A DNA stretch of 64,000 nt from Variovorax sp. PBL-H6 (GTDB lineage Bacteria > Pseudomonadota > Gammaproteobacteria > Burkholderiales > Burkholderiaceae_C). Position numbers and translations under genes: made by a program. The notes under the pieces are model-generated. The model was not told the origin of the DNA. It saw only the letters and a list, made by a program, of their open reading frames with translations, and did not search any database. Numbering within the stretch: position 1 is the stretch's first letter; every line of letters starts with the position of its first letter. Shown piece by piece: positions 32,391-43,606 of this stretch. The stretch covers positions 3,968,001 through 4,032,000 of the forward strand of contig NZ_LR594659.1 of the NCBI RefSeq assembly GCF_901827155.1. The letters are read 5' to 3'.

Positions 32391-34148
32391 TCAGGCCGCG
32401 TGCGCGCGCTGGCGCGGACTGGCGAACTGAACGACCTCTGCGTCGGGTCGATTCCCCTGCTGCGCAAGCGCCTGACCCACGACGTAGCCGAAGGTCAGTG
32501 CCGGGCCCAGAGTAATGCCCGCACCAGGGTAGTTCCCACCCATGATGCTGGCGGCGTCGTTGCCGATGGCAAACAGGCCGGGAATCGGACGACGGTCTTT
32601 GGTCAGGACCTGGCACGACTCATCGGTTGCGAGGCCGGCGAACGTGCCGATCTCTCCGACGACGATCCTGATCGCATAGAAGGGGCCCTGACGAATGGGC
32701 GCCATGCACGGGTTGGGCTGGACCAGGGAGTCGCCCTGGAAGCGGTTGTAGGCGGTGCTGCCCTTGGCGAACCTGGTGTCGACGCCGGATGAGCAATCGC
32801 GATTGAAGGTTTGCACTTCTTCTTGAAGACTGGCGTAAGGAACGCCGATGACCTGGGCCAGTTCCTGAAGGCTCTTGCCCTTCTTGAGGTAGCCGTTCTT
32901 CAGATGCTTGCCGATGGGCAAAGGGAAAGGAGCGACGGCGCCCAACCCATATTCACGCAGGTGCTTGTGATCGCAAATCAGCCAGCAAGTGACTTCAGGC
33001 GAGCCCTTGCAAGCCTCGACCAGTTCTTGAATGAAATCGTGATAGGACATTGCCTCGTTCGTGAAGCGGCGCCCCTTGGGAGTGACCGCGATCACGCCCG
33101 GTTTGGCACGGTCGATGAAATGAGGCATGACGCCCTCGGAGCCATCCTTGCGCTTGGTCACCGATGTCGGGCACCAGGCGGCGGCGTTCGGAATCGTCGG
33201 ATCGACCCATCCTCCGACGGATTCACCCAGGCGCAGCCCATCGCCGGTATTGAGCGCAGGTGAAGGCGTGAAGTGTTCACGGCCGGTCGGCGCATGAGGG
33301 AACAACTGCTTGCGACGCTCGATGTCGTAGGGAAATCCCCCGCAGGCCAGCACCACGCCGCGTCGCACGCGGATCTCGACCGGCGCGCCATCACGCACGA
33401 CCGTCGCTCCGACCACCGCATCGCCTTCGACGACGAGTTGCTTGACTGGCGAGTTCAGCCAGACGGGGACGTTCAGGTCCATTGCAGCCTTGGCGAGCCG
33501 ACCGGCCAGCGCGTTGCCATTGGTCAGCGTCATGCCCCGGCCGTGCTTCACGACATCCAGAAGATGTCCGCCGAACCGCTTCGCGACGTACCAGAAGGAT
33601 TCGAGCGACTTGAAGGCACGCAGGAAATGCCACAGTTCCTTGCCGGAACCGAGCATCATCCCGAAGACGGTCAGCTCGGGAACGGGCGGCGCCAATTGGG
33701 CGATGCGCTTGCCGAGTTCTCGAGCGTCGAACGGACGGGTGACCATGGAGCGGCCGCCAGGCTGACCCCCAGGCGCTTCGGCGTGATAGTCGGGGAACAC
33801 CGGCGGCATGTCGAACTGCACGCAGGTGTTCTCGGTGAAGAAATCAATGGCTTTCGGGCCATTCTCGATGAAGGCGTCCACCCGTGCGGCATCGAAATGC
33901 GTGGTGGCCTCGTGCTGGAGGTACGCCCGAGCGGCACCTGGCGGTTCGTCGAGGCCCTGCTCCTTGGCGAGCTTGGTGCCCGGAATCCACAGCCATCCGC
34001 CCGACCTGGCCGTCGTGCCGCCGTAGACCGGCGCCTTGTCCACGACCAGAACCTCGAGACCCTGGTAGGCCGCAGTCACTGCCGCCGACATGCCAGACGC
34101 GCCGGTGCCGACTACCAAGACGTCGTACTCCGCTTCGTGCTTGCTCAT
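32391..34148 (-). CDS. KstD-like FAD-dependent dehydrogenase (3-oxosteroid 1-dehydrogenase/fumarate-reductase fold)
   Basis: 585 residues. N-terminal FAD-binding motif YDVLVVGTGASGMSAAVTA and VVDKAPVYGGTTARSGGWLW; the C-terminal FAD segment LFAIGNDAASIMGGNYPGAG is followed by ITLGPALTFGYVVG, which matches the 3-ketosteroid delta-1-dehydrogenase ending (GPA-TFGY). A Tyr in GPFYAIRI may be the catalytic one. KstD enzymes introduce a double bond next to a ring ketone. This is the first gene of the leftward operon and is divergent from the IclR gene. The true substrate could be a steroid, terpenoid or other cyclic ketone. Confidence 0.88.
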   Translation of the reverse strand: MSKHEAEYDVLVVGTGASGMSAAVTAAYQGLEVLVVDKAPVYGGTTARSGGWLWIPGTKLAKEQGLDEPPGAARAYLQHEATTHFDAARVDAFIENGPKAIDFFTENTCVQFDMPPVFPDYHAEAPGGQPGGRSMVTRPFDARELGKRIAQLAPPVPELTVFGMMLGSGKELWHFLRAFKSLESFWYVAKRFGGHLLDVVKHGRGMTLTNGNALAGRLAKAAMDLNVPVWLNSPVKQLVVEGDAVVGATVVRDGAPVEIRVRRGVVLACGGFPYDIERRKQLFPHAPTGREHFTPSPALNTGDGLRLGESVGGWVDPTIPNAAAWCPTSVTKRKDGSEGVMPHFIDRAKPGVIAVTPKGRRFTNEAMSYHDFIQELVEACKGSPEVTCWLICDHKHLREYGLGAVAPFPLPIGKHLKNGYLKKGKSLQELAQVIGVPYASLQEEVQTFNRDCSSGVDTRFAKGSTAYNRFQGDSLVQPNPCMAPIRQGPFYAIRIVVGEIGTFAGLATDESCQVLTKDRRPIPGLFAIGNDAASIMGGNYPGAGITLGPALTFGYVVGQALAQQGNRPDAEVVQFASPRQRAHAA

Positions 34149-34194
34149 TGACCATCACTCCTTGAAGTAGGGGCCGCTCGTGGCGACCTGATAT

Positions 34195-34213
34195 CGTTAG
34201 TGTAAGGCTAACG
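34195..34213. promoter_or_regulatory. Candidate IclR operator
   Basis: CGTTAG-N7-CTAACG, a perfect six-base inverted repeat in the 135-base divergent region between the KstD-like operon and the iclR-type gene. It lies about 50 bases from the operon start codon, where the regulator would control its transcription. Confidence 0.45.
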
Positions 34214-34283
34214 CATATTTTCAAGACTAATGGTTTACCCCTCGTGAATGACATTGTTAAAATCAAATTCTTAGGAGAATCCC

Positions 34284-35102
34284 ATGGCAGAGGCCAGCAA
34301 TGGAAGTAGCGATTCGAACTCTGAGAAGGAGCGTCGGGGCATCCAGTCCATCGAGGCGGGTGGCCAGCTGCTGCTCGCGCTTGGCGCTCAGGGACGTCCC
34401 ATGCCTCTGCGGGAACTCGCCAAGGCCGCTGACATGGCACCCGGGAAGGCACACCCTTACCTGGTGAGCTTCGCCAAGCTGGGCCTTGTCACGCAGGAGG
34501 CTTCGACCGGGCACTACTGGCTCGGTCCGACGGCCATGCAGCTTGGTTTGGTGACCCTCAGGATGCTCAATCCAGTTCGGGAAGCCACGCCTTTCGCGGA
34601 AGCCCTGGCCAGGGAGACCGGACATAGCGTGGCCCTTTCGGTCTGGGGCAATCACGGACCAACGATCGTGTTCCTTTTCGATGCGATCTATCCGCTTCAC
34701 ACCAACATCAGGACGGGGACGGTCATGTCGCTGGCCGGCACCGCCACGGGCCGCTTGTTCGCGGCGTATCTTCCCGCCAAGCTGATCGAGGAATCGCTGC
34801 TCGAGGATGAACGGCGGCTGGGTCCGGACATCGCCAAGCCTATCGACCAGGACGAACTGCAAGGCATGGTGAACGAAGTCCGCAAACATGGCCTGTCTCG
34901 CACGGTGAACAACCCGACGCCCGGCGTCTGTTCGTTCGCCGCACCCGTCTTCGACTATTCCGGAAACATCGTGCTCGGTGTGACGCTCATGGGTCGCTCT
35001 CGATCGTTTGACACGGACTGGGCGGGTCCGCAAGCCAAGGCGGTGAAGGCATGTGGCGTTGAGATCTCCAGGCGTCTCGGCCAAACCGTGCGCCTCAGCT
35101 AA
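34284..35102 (+). CDS. IclR-family transcriptional regulator
   Basis: 272 residues; TAGGAG precedes the ATG. Winged-helix domain about 22-85 (GIQSIEAGGQLLLALGAQG, PLRELAKAADMAPGKAHPYL) and a C-terminal IclR effector domain (NHGPTIVFLFDAIY, SLAGTATGRLFAAYLP, GVCSFAAPVFDYSGNIVLGV). It is divergent from the roughly 13-kb catabolic operon and is its likely regulator, responding to the substrate or an intermediate. It ends 114 bases before the convergent AsmA gene. Confidence 0.92.
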   Translation: MAEASNGSSDSNSEKERRGIQSIEAGGQLLLALGAQGRPMPLRELAKAADMAPGKAHPYLVSFAKLGLVTQEASTGHYWLGPTAMQLGLVTLRMLNPVREATPFAEALARETGHSVALSVWGNHGPTIVFLFDAIYPLHTNIRTGTVMSLAGTATGRLFAAYLPAKLIEESLLEDERRLGPDIAKPIDQDELQGMVNEVRKHGLSRTVNNPTPGVCSFAAPVFDYSGNIVLGVTLMGRSRSFDTDWAGPQAKAVKACGVEISRRLGQTVRLS

Positions 35103-35216
35103 CACCTCCGACACGTCCTCCTGCGAGGGCATCGCTTCCTGGAACCGATGCTCACGCGCCAAGGCGGCTGCGCGGCCTGCCGCAAAGTGGCGCCCTGGCT
35201 CCAGGACAGACGGGCG

Positions 35217-37253
35217 CTACCTACGCTTGCGCGGCGTCTTCGCCTGCCTGGCGGCAGGCGCCACCTGCCGCTGCACCGAGGCGCAATTCGTCTGCAGTCC
35301 CGGCCCGGTTTCCAGCAGCGGCACCAGCGCGGCGAGCGGCGCCGCGGCGGCAAGCGCGATGGCGCCGCCCGCGCGTGCAACGAGCGGGCCCTTCTCGAGC
35401 GCGAAGTCCGGCTGCTTGAAAGTCCCAAAGACACGCACGGGCGTGCGCAGCGACAGGATGCCGGGTTGTTTGGGCTTGGGGGCCACGGTGATGTCGAAGG
35501 TCTCTCGCGCCAGGTCGAAGCCGCCACCGCCCAGGATCTGGGTCTGCTCGGTGTCGACGACCAGCAAGCTGGAGGCACCGCGGCCCTGCTTCACATCGAA
35601 GACCACCCCGCCGCAATTCACGTCGATCTCGCGGTCGCCGCCGACCAGCAGCCGAAGCACCTTGCCGCCTTGCAGGCTGCTGGCCGCATCGATCAGATTG
35701 GAGACGCGGCCGTTGGCGATGGTGAACACGATGCGGCCGTCGGCCTTGGCCGCCGCGTCCGCGATGGAGTTGCCGGTGCCCTTGAGCTGCAGGGTCCCCC
35801 CCAGGAAGCCAGCCGCCTGCGCAATGCGCTTCTGCTTCGGCATCAGTTCGTCCAGGCGCACCCTCTGCAGGTTGACGTGCACGTCGGACCGGATCGTGGG
35901 CTCCCTTGCGTCGAGCCGGACCTGCGAGACGATCGCGCCGCCGGCAAAGCCGAACTCCACGGGCTTGAGCTCGAGGATCGCGTCGTACAGGCGCAGCGAG
36001 GCCCGCAGGCTCTCCAGCGGCAAGGCCTCGGGAACGATGAGCTTGGTCGCGTCCAGCGTCACTTCGGCATCGATCTTCTGCAACCGGCTTCCGTCGAAGG
36101 AGCCCGCCGGAAGAATATGGTTCGGATCGACCGCCCGGTCCTTGGCCGCGGCCGCCGGACGCGAGCTGGTCTCGGACTGCGACAGCCGCGGCTTGCCGCC
36201 CGAGGCCTGGGTCTGGATGCCGATCAACGGCCCGAGGTCCGCCATGTTCAGCAGCTTGCTGTGCAGCCTGGCCGTCAGCAGCGGGCGCGGCTCCTTCTCG
36301 ACGTAGGCGCCCTCGCCCGTGACGTCGGTCGAGCCGATCTTTCCGCGGAGGTCGTCCATGGTGTAGCGGTTGCCCTTGAGGATCAGGTGGCCTTGCAACT
36401 GGTACGGCGGTGAGGCCGGCAGCGGCAGCAACAGGAAGGGGTACAGGTTGGCGAGCGTCTGCCCTTCGATGCGAAGCCGGGTGTCGATCGCAGAGATGTC
36501 GGCCGCGTCGGCAACCGTGCCTTCCACCTCGAGTCTGGTCGTTCCCGCAACGAGCGTGCCCTTGACCGGGAACGGAACGCCGGACTCCTGGAAGCTCAGC
36601 ACCTCGCCGGTCAGCGCGGTTCCGGAAAAGGCCGCGCCGTGGTAGTTGCCCTTGAATGCGTACTCCGTGCTGTAGCGGGAGTTGCTCGGCGGCGCGTCGG
36701 CATCCTTGACCTTGGGCTGGCTCGCCGGGTCGAACGTGCTGCCCTGGATCTCGATCTGGAAGGGCTCGCCGTGGTCGATGTAGCGCAGGCGCCCCCGGTC
36801 GACCGACAGCGTGCTGATTCGCAGCTTGCTCGGCGAGGTGTCCGTCGGGTCGCCGAGCTTCCAGTTCTTGCGATCGTCCTTCAGGCGCTCGAAGACCAGG
36901 TCCGGGCGAGTGAGCGCGACACGCGGCACCAGGATCTTGTCCGGCAGGTCGCGCAGCGAGACGGAGAACTCCAGCTTCTCGATGCGGGCCATGGCTTCCT
37001 CATCGGACCAGCCGGGATTGCCGAAGAAGACATCGCGCATGCGAATGGTGGGCGTGAGGCCCGGCGAGACGTCCAGGTCGGAGATGCGAAAGACGCGCTC
37101 CGTTCTGGCGGAGATGTAGCGCTCGAGCGGCGCGCGCAACCAGTTCCAGTCGAACAGCACGAACAGTACGGCCAAGGCGAGCAGCGCGAGCACGGTCACC
37201 ATCCAGACTGGATGTCTGCGCGGGAACCCCTGCAGACCTGACGTCGTTGTCAT
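35217..37253 (-). CDS. AsmA-family protein
   Basis: 678 residues. One N-terminal membrane segment (about 18-36, WMVTVLALLALAVLFVLF) precedes a long beta-rich periplasmic region: early ISDLDVSPGLTPTIRMRDVFFGNP and the C-terminal AsmA_2-type segment ANGRVSNLIDAASSLQGGKV with GVVFDVKQGRGASSLLVVDT. AsmA-like proteins (AsmA, TamB, YhdP) are inner-membrane-anchored bridges linked to outer-membrane lipid transport and assembly. It is last in a three-gene unit after the cupin and the 67-residue ORF (45-base gap). Confidence 0.88.
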   Translation of the reverse strand: MTTTSGLQGFPRRHPVWMVTVLALLALAVLFVLFDWNWLRAPLERYISARTERVFRISDLDVSPGLTPTIRMRDVFFGNPGWSDEEAMARIEKLEFSVSLRDLPDKILVPRVALTRPDLVFERLKDDRKNWKLGDPTDTSPSKLRISTLSVDRGRLRYIDHGEPFQIEIQGSTFDPASQPKVKDADAPPSNSRYSTEYAFKGNYHGAAFSGTALTGEVLSFQESGVPFPVKGTLVAGTTRLEVEGTVADAADISAIDTRLRIEGQTLANLYPFLLLPLPASPPYQLQGHLILKGNRYTMDDLRGKIGSTDVTGEGAYVEKEPRPLLTARLHSKLLNMADLGPLIGIQTQASGGKPRLSQSETSSRPAAAAKDRAVDPNHILPAGSFDGSRLQKIDAEVTLDATKLIVPEALPLESLRASLRLYDAILELKPVEFGFAGGAIVSQVRLDAREPTIRSDVHVNLQRVRLDELMPKQKRIAQAAGFLGGTLQLKGTGNSIADAAAKADGRIVFTIANGRVSNLIDAASSLQGGKVLRLLVGGDREIDVNCGGVVFDVKQGRGASSLLVVDTEQTQILGGGGFDLARETFDITVAPKPKQPGILSLRTPVRVFGTFKQPDFALEKGPLVARAGGAIALAAAAPLAALVPLLETGPGLQTNCASVQRQVAPAARQAKTPRKRR

Positions 37254-37298
37254 GGTGCCTTCCCTTGCGCCGGTCGTGCCGCGCCGGGCTGGGTTCGG

Positions 37299-37502
37299 CT
37301 ATCCCGTCGCGCTCTTTCCGAAACGGGCCGCCTGTTCCATCCACTCCTTGTGGAGGACATCGATTTCGCCGAGCTTCCGCTCCATCGCCTCGACATTCAG
37401 CGGCGCGCCCGCCATGACGGCGTCCATCATGTCCCGGTGTTGGTCGGAAGCCCGCTTCCAGGCGTCGTAGCACTCGCGGAACTTGTCTGGTGTGGGCATC
37501 AT
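37299..37502 (-). CDS. Small hypothetical protein
   Basis: 67 residues, mostly helical and charged (PDKFRECYDAWKRASDQHRD, LNVEAMERKLGEIDVLHKEW). No signal peptide or membrane segment. The ATG overlaps the stop of the cupin gene (ATGA), which supports translation. I do not recognise the family; similar short helical ORFs occur in other Burkholderiales genomes. Confidence 0.6.
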   Translation of the reverse strand: MMPTPDKFRECYDAWKRASDQHRDMMDAVMAGAPLNVEAMERKLGEIDVLHKEWMEQAARFGKSATG

Positions 37503-37894
37503 GTTTCTCCTGCTCGTGAAGTGGGGGACATCCGGTTGCCGGCGCCGCCGCCATCCCCTGCGTCGCCCTTGTGCAGCAGCAGCGTCACCAAGACGGCGGA
37601 GTCGACTCGAGCGCTGAGGGAATGGCGCTGCCGCGCCGGGAGGACGACCATTTGTCCAGGCCCGAGCCGGCGGACACCCCCAGGCATCCTCACCTCCACA
37701 TCGCCTTCGAGGCACTGGATCGTGCACTCGTCGTCGACGTGATGCTCTGGCTGGTCTCGGCGCGCTGGCAGGACGAGGTGCAGCAATTGCAGGCGCTCTG
37801 TCTTCAGCAGGCTGGTGCTGACCGCGTCGTGCACGTCCGCTCCGAGCGGGCCGATGCCGATGACATCGAGGGCTTGAGCATGAGGGAGGGCCAT
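37499..37894 (-). CDS. Cupin-domain protein
   Basis: 131 residues from ATG 37894. Cupin barrel motifs: LHLVLPARRDQPEHHVDDECTI includes the metal-binding H-H and acidic residue, CLEGDVEVRMPGGVRRLGPG matches motif 1, and VVLPARQRHSLSARVDSAVL motif 2. Single-domain cupins bind metal and act as small enzymes or sensors; function unknown. It is divergent from glgX and is followed without a gap by the small ORF and then AsmA. Confidence 0.75.
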   Translation of the reverse strand: MALPHAQALDVIGIGPLGADVHDAVSTSLLKTERLQLLHLVLPARRDQPEHHVDDECTIQCLEGDVEVRMPGGVRRLGPGQMVVLPARQRHSLSARVDSAVLVTLLLHKGDAGDGGGAGNRMSPTSRAGET

Positions 37895-38112
37895 GGTGTT
37901 CCTCGAATACGCGGACGGCGGGACAATCACTGCAATCTGGCCGGGCCGCCGAGACGGGTTCGACGGCAAATGGCGGAAGCTTCTGGAAGGCGGGTCCGAC
38001 AAGGCAGCCGGCAGTTGCGATTCCAACCTACGCGACGGCGGCCGTCCTGCTGCCGTCGAAACAGGCCCGAGGAAGCGACGCTCGGTATTTTGCTCATTTC
38101 CTTGACTCCACC

Positions 38113-40281
<2,169 letters not shown>

Positions 40282-40306
40282 CGAACCGGTTCGCTAGCCG
40301 CTTCTC

Positions 40307-40570
40307 TCAGGCCATGAGTCCTGAAGCCCTCGGAAAGCGTTTCATCATGCTGCGCCCCAGCGGGGTGATGGCGATGACGGTGGCCGGCGGCTGTTCATAG
40401 CCGTCCATGGTCCGCACAGGTCGGGGAATCGTCGCTCTGACGTGGCCGGCCAGGCTCAGTACGCGCAAGGCGTCGACGTCGGCACCGTTGTTGACGGCGA
40501 TGGGCAGATCGTGTTCTGCCAAACGATGGAGCAAGGAGATGGGCACCACGCGAGTATGCCGGCTCGCCAT
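40307..40570 (-). CDS. Small hypothetical protein, possibly winged-helix
   Basis: 87 residues from ATG 40570 (an ATG at 40585 is also possible). SLLHRLAEHDLPIAVNNGAD and VDALRVLSLAGHVRATIP read as helices of a winged-helix-like fold, and ATVIAITPLGRSMMKRF resembles the C-terminal strand and helix seen in short DNA-binding-like proteins of Burkholderiales. No enzyme motif. No clear ribosome site. Convergent with glgX (25 bases). Confidence 0.5.
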   Translation of the reverse strand: MASRHTRVVPISLLHRLAEHDLPIAVNNGADVDALRVLSLAGHVRATIPRPVRTMDGYEQPPATVIAITPLGRSMMKRFPRASGLMA

Positions 40571-40696
40571 TGCGACGCCGCGCATGCAACCGCGGCAAGA
40601 TGCAAAGATGACACGAACCGCACGAAAAAAACAAGGCACGTCTGCTCTTCTCTGGCGCTCTTGCGCAACCTTCGCCTCCTTCGCGCACGAATCCCA

Positions 40697-41521
40697 CTAG
40701 GGCTGCGGCGTGAAGTGCGGCGCACGCCGCTCGAGGTTGGCACGCACGGCCTCGGCCTGGTTGGCACTTCCGATCAGCGCCTTCTGCTCGACGGACTCGG
40801 CCAGCAGCAGGTCGGCCGCGCTGTGCGCCGTCGCTGCATTCAGCAGCCGCTTGGCGGCGCGGATGGCGTCGGGGCTCTTCTGCGCTATCTCGTGCGCCAT
40901 CCGCAGGGCATCGGCCAGCGGCTCGTTCGACACGCGCGTCGCGAAACCCAGCGCCACCGCCTCCTCGCCGGTGAAGACGCGGCCGGTGAAGGTGAGCTCG
41001 CGCACCACGTCGGTCCGCGCCAGCTCGCGCATCAGCACCATGCCGCCCATGTCGGGCACCAGGCCCCACTTGATCTCCATCACCGACAGCCGGGTGTCCG
41101 GCGCGACCAGCCGGATGTCGGCGCCCAGCGCCACCTGCAGCCCGCCGCCGAAGGCCACGCCGTGCACGGCGGCGATCACCGGCACCGGCACCTCGCGCCA
41201 GACCATGGCGACCTGCTGCGCCGCGTTGGCGATGCCGTGGGTGCGCACCAGCAGGTCGGGCACGGCATGCCGGCCGATGACGCCGCTGCCGGCGCCTTGC
41301 TCCATGCGCTCGAAGGACTGCATGTCCAGCCCCGCGCAAAAGGCCTTGCCGCGGCCGGCAAGCACCACGGCGCGCACGCGCGCGTCCTGGCGCAGTTGCT
41401 CGCCGGCGTCGATCAGCGCGTCGAACATCGACGGGTCCAGCGCGTTCATCTTGTCGGCGCGCGCCAGCTGCAGCTCGACCACGCCGTCGGGGTGGCGGAT
41501 CGTCTCGATGCGTTCGTTCAT
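40697..41521 (-). CDS. Enoyl-CoA hydratase/isomerase (crotonase) family protein
   Basis: 274 residues from ATG 41521 (GGAG seven bases upstream). Oxyanion-hole segments GKAFCAGLD and VHGVAFGGGLQVALGADIR are intact, and RLSVMEIKWGLVPDMGGMVL provides the acidic residues (E and D) that act in hydratases. It would hydrate or isomerise enoyl-CoA esters in fatty-acid or related catabolism. Divergent from the DUF488 gene; a dienoyl-CoA-reductase-like gene lies two genes to the right. Confidence 0.9.
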   Translation of the reverse strand: MNERIETIRHPDGVVELQLARADKMNALDPSMFDALIDAGEQLRQDARVRAVVLAGRGKAFCAGLDMQSFERMEQGAGSGVIGRHAVPDLLVRTHGIANAAQQVAMVWREVPVPVIAAVHGVAFGGGLQVALGADIRLVAPDTRLSVMEIKWGLVPDMGGMVLMRELARTDVVRELTFTGRVFTGEEAVALGFATRVSNEPLADALRMAHEIAQKSPDAIRAAKRLLNAATAHSAADLLLAESVEQKALIGSANQAEAVRANLERRAPHFTPQP

Positions 41522-41622
41522 GCCATGTCTCCAGGTATTTTTTGCGATGCAAGTATCGATGCTCGGCGATGATCGCGCGTGTCGCCCAGCCAGCACCACA
41601 GCAGCTTCAGGAGAAGACAGCC

Positions 41623-42012
41623 ATGGCCATCCGAATCGTTCGTCTCGGCAGTGCGCGCGTGCCCGGCGAAGGCTTGCGCATCGGCACCGTGCGCCGCCCG
41701 CCGCGTGGCGTGCCGAAGACCGAATTCGCCTCGCAGAACTGGTACGACGTCTGGTACCCCAACCTCGCGCCCTCGGTCGAGACCATGAAGGCGGCCCAGG
41801 CCGCCCAAAGCCCGGCACAGTGGACTGCCTTCGGGCGCAAGTTCAAGGCCGAGATGGCCGAGCCCGACGCCAGCCGCAGCCTCGACCTGCTGGCAGCGCT
41901 CTCGCACCAGAGCGATTTTTCGATCGGCTGCTATTGCGAGGACGAATCGCATTGCCACCGCTCCTTCCTGCGCGAACTGCTGAAGGCGCGCGGGGCGGAG
42001 ATCGCGGGCTAG
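41623..42012 (+). CDS. DUF488 family protein
   Basis: 129 residues from ATG 41623 (GGAG upstream). Matches DUF488/YeaO-like proteins: IRIVRLGSARVPGEGLRIGT, TEFASQNWYDVWYPNLAPS, and the conserved cysteine block GCYCEDESHCHRSFLRELL near the C-terminus. Role unknown; no membrane segment. Its right neighbour is convergent, 25 bases away. Confidence 0.85.
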   Translation: MAIRIVRLGSARVPGEGLRIGTVRRPPRGVPKTEFASQNWYDVWYPNLAPSVETMKAAQAAQSPAQWTAFGRKFKAEMAEPDASRSLDLLAALSHQSDFSIGCYCEDESHCHRSFLRELLKARGAEIAG

Positions 42013-42037
42013 CCGTGGGACCGGCAACCCGAATTCC

Positions 42038-42940
42038 CTATCTCTGCGCCTTGTCCTTCTGGTTCTGGGCCTCGATGCGCTCGCGCGCTTCCTGCCACTG
42101 GGCGTCGCTCCACTCGCGCAGCTCGTAGAAGTTGCCGCCGGTGGCCAGGGCGTGGCCGCCGTCCATCATGATGCTCTGGCCGGTGAGCCAGTCGCACTGG
42201 CCGGGCGCCATCAGGAAGGCGGCCAGGTTCTGCAGCTCGCTCATCCGGCCGGTACGCGCCATGGGGTTGCGCAGCTTGCTGCGCGCCCCGGGCTCCTCGC
42301 CGGGATTGAGGCGCTTGCTCATGCCCTCGGTCGGGATCTCGCCCGGCCCGACCGCATTGAGCCGGATGCCGTAGCGTGCCCATTCGGTGGCCAGCGACTT
42401 GGTCATCACCTCGACGCCGGCCTTGCTCATGGCAGAGGGAACGACGTAGGGGCCGCCGTTGTCGACCCAGGTCACGATGATGCTCATGACGCTGCGGTAC
42501 GGGTCGCTCGGCTGCCATTGCCCGCCCTTGGCCTCGGCGATCCAGCGCTTGCCCACGGCCTGGGTGACGTAGAAGCTCCCGTGGAAGACGATGTTGGCGA
42601 CGGCATCGAAGGCGCGCGAAGACAGGCTTTCGGTCGGCGCGACGAAGTTGCCCGCCGCATTGTTGACCAGCCCGGTCAACCCGCCGCTCTGCCAGAGGGC
42701 CTCGACCATGTCCTCCACGTTCTGCGCGTTGCGGATGTCGACCCCGAAGGCGTCGACCCTGCGACCAGGAAACTGCGTGCGCCATTGCGCCGCGGTCTCC
42801 TCGACCACCGACTGGCGCCGGCCGCAGATCGCGACATCGGCGCCCAGCGCCAGGAATCGCTCGGCCATCGCTTTGCCGAGCCCGGTGCCGCCACCGGTCA
42901 CGAGAATCCGGCGGCCGGCCATGAGATCGCTTTGGTACAT
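42038..42940 (-). CDS. 2,4-dienoyl-CoA reductase-like SDR
   Basis: 300 residues from ATG 42940 (GGAGA upstream). Rossmann motif VTGGGTGLGKAMAERF, ICGRRQSVVEE for NADP(H), NNAAGNF. The catalytic Y-x3-K of normal SDRs is replaced by SAMSKAGVEVMTKSLATEWA, and the region through RLNAVGPGEIPTEGMSKRLN and LAAFLMAPGQCDWLTGQ follows the mitochondrial/peroxisomal-type dienoyl-CoA reductases, which use a different tyrosine. It would reduce 2,4-dienoyl-CoA in degradation of unsaturated fatty acids. Confidence 0.85.
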   Translation of the reverse strand: MYQSDLMAGRRILVTGGGTGLGKAMAERFLALGADVAICGRRQSVVEETAAQWRTQFPGRRVDAFGVDIRNAQNVEDMVEALWQSGGLTGLVNNAAGNFVAPTESLSSRAFDAVANIVFHGSFYVTQAVGKRWIAEAKGGQWQPSDPYRSVMSIIVTWVDNGGPYVVPSAMSKAGVEVMTKSLATEWARYGIRLNAVGPGEIPTEGMSKRLNPGEEPGARSKLRNPMARTGRMSELQNLAAFLMAPGQCDWLTGQSIMMDGGHALATGGNFYELREWSDAQWQEARERIEAQNQKDKAQR

Positions 42941-43120
42941 GTGGGTCTCCTCGTTGAAAGAGCTGTGCAGGCACATCGTAGAGCGAGTCGGGCGAGCCGG
43001 TAAGCTCCGAAGGTGACAGCAGCGCCCAGGACCGGCGGATCCGGCAGGAGCTGCCGCAGGGCCGACTTTGAATCAGAATTGCGTCTTCCCGACGCGCCTT
43101 TTTCATCCGAGGCCACTGCC

Positions 43121-43606
43121 GTGCAAACCCCACTCTTCAGCTCCGAGCACATCGCGATGATCGACAAGGGCGTTTCGGCCATCGTCGCTTCGCGCAATGC
43201 GGCCAACCGCCCCAGCCTGATGCGTGCCGTGGGCGCCGGCATCTCGGCCGACGGCGCCGAGGTCACCGTCTACCTGTCGCGCAGCCAGTCGCGCCAGCTC
43301 TTGCAGGACGTTGCAGCGACCGGGCAGATCGCAGTGGTGTTCAGTGAACCGCTGAGCCACCGTACCGTGCAGGTCAAGGCCCGGGCGGCGCGGATGCGCG
43401 CGGCGGACGAGAGCGACCTGCCGCTCCTGCGCCGCTACCTGGCCTCGATGGAATACGAGGTGCGCTGTGTCGGCTTCGATGCGCGCTTCGTGCGCGCCAT
43501 GCTCGCCTGCCCGCTCGAGGACATGGTGGCAATCCATTTCCGTCCCGCCCAGGGCTTCGACCAGACACCCGGTCCGCGCGCCGGCAGCCCCCTGCACGCG
43601 CCATGA
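43121..43606 (+). CDS. Pyridoxamine-5'-phosphate-oxidase-like flavin/haem-binding-fold protein
   Basis: 161 residues from the GTG at 43121, which has GAGG eight bases upstream and matches the start of the fold (PLFSSEHIAMIDKGVSAIVA). Split-barrel strands include RAVGAGISADGAEVTVYLS and GQIAVVFSEPLSHRTVQVKA. Proteins of this fold bind FMN, F420 or haem; this subgroup has no vitamin B6 role established. Its stop overlaps the next gene's start (ATGA), so it is made together with the PNPOx-GAF protein. Confidence 0.75.
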   Translation: MQTPLFSSEHIAMIDKGVSAIVASRNAANRPSLMRAVGAGISADGAEVTVYLSRSQSRQLLQDVAATGQIAVVFSEPLSHRTVQVKARAARMRAADESDLPLLRRYLASMEYEVRCVGFDARFVRAMLACPLEDMVAIHFRPAQGFDQTPGPRAGSPLHAP

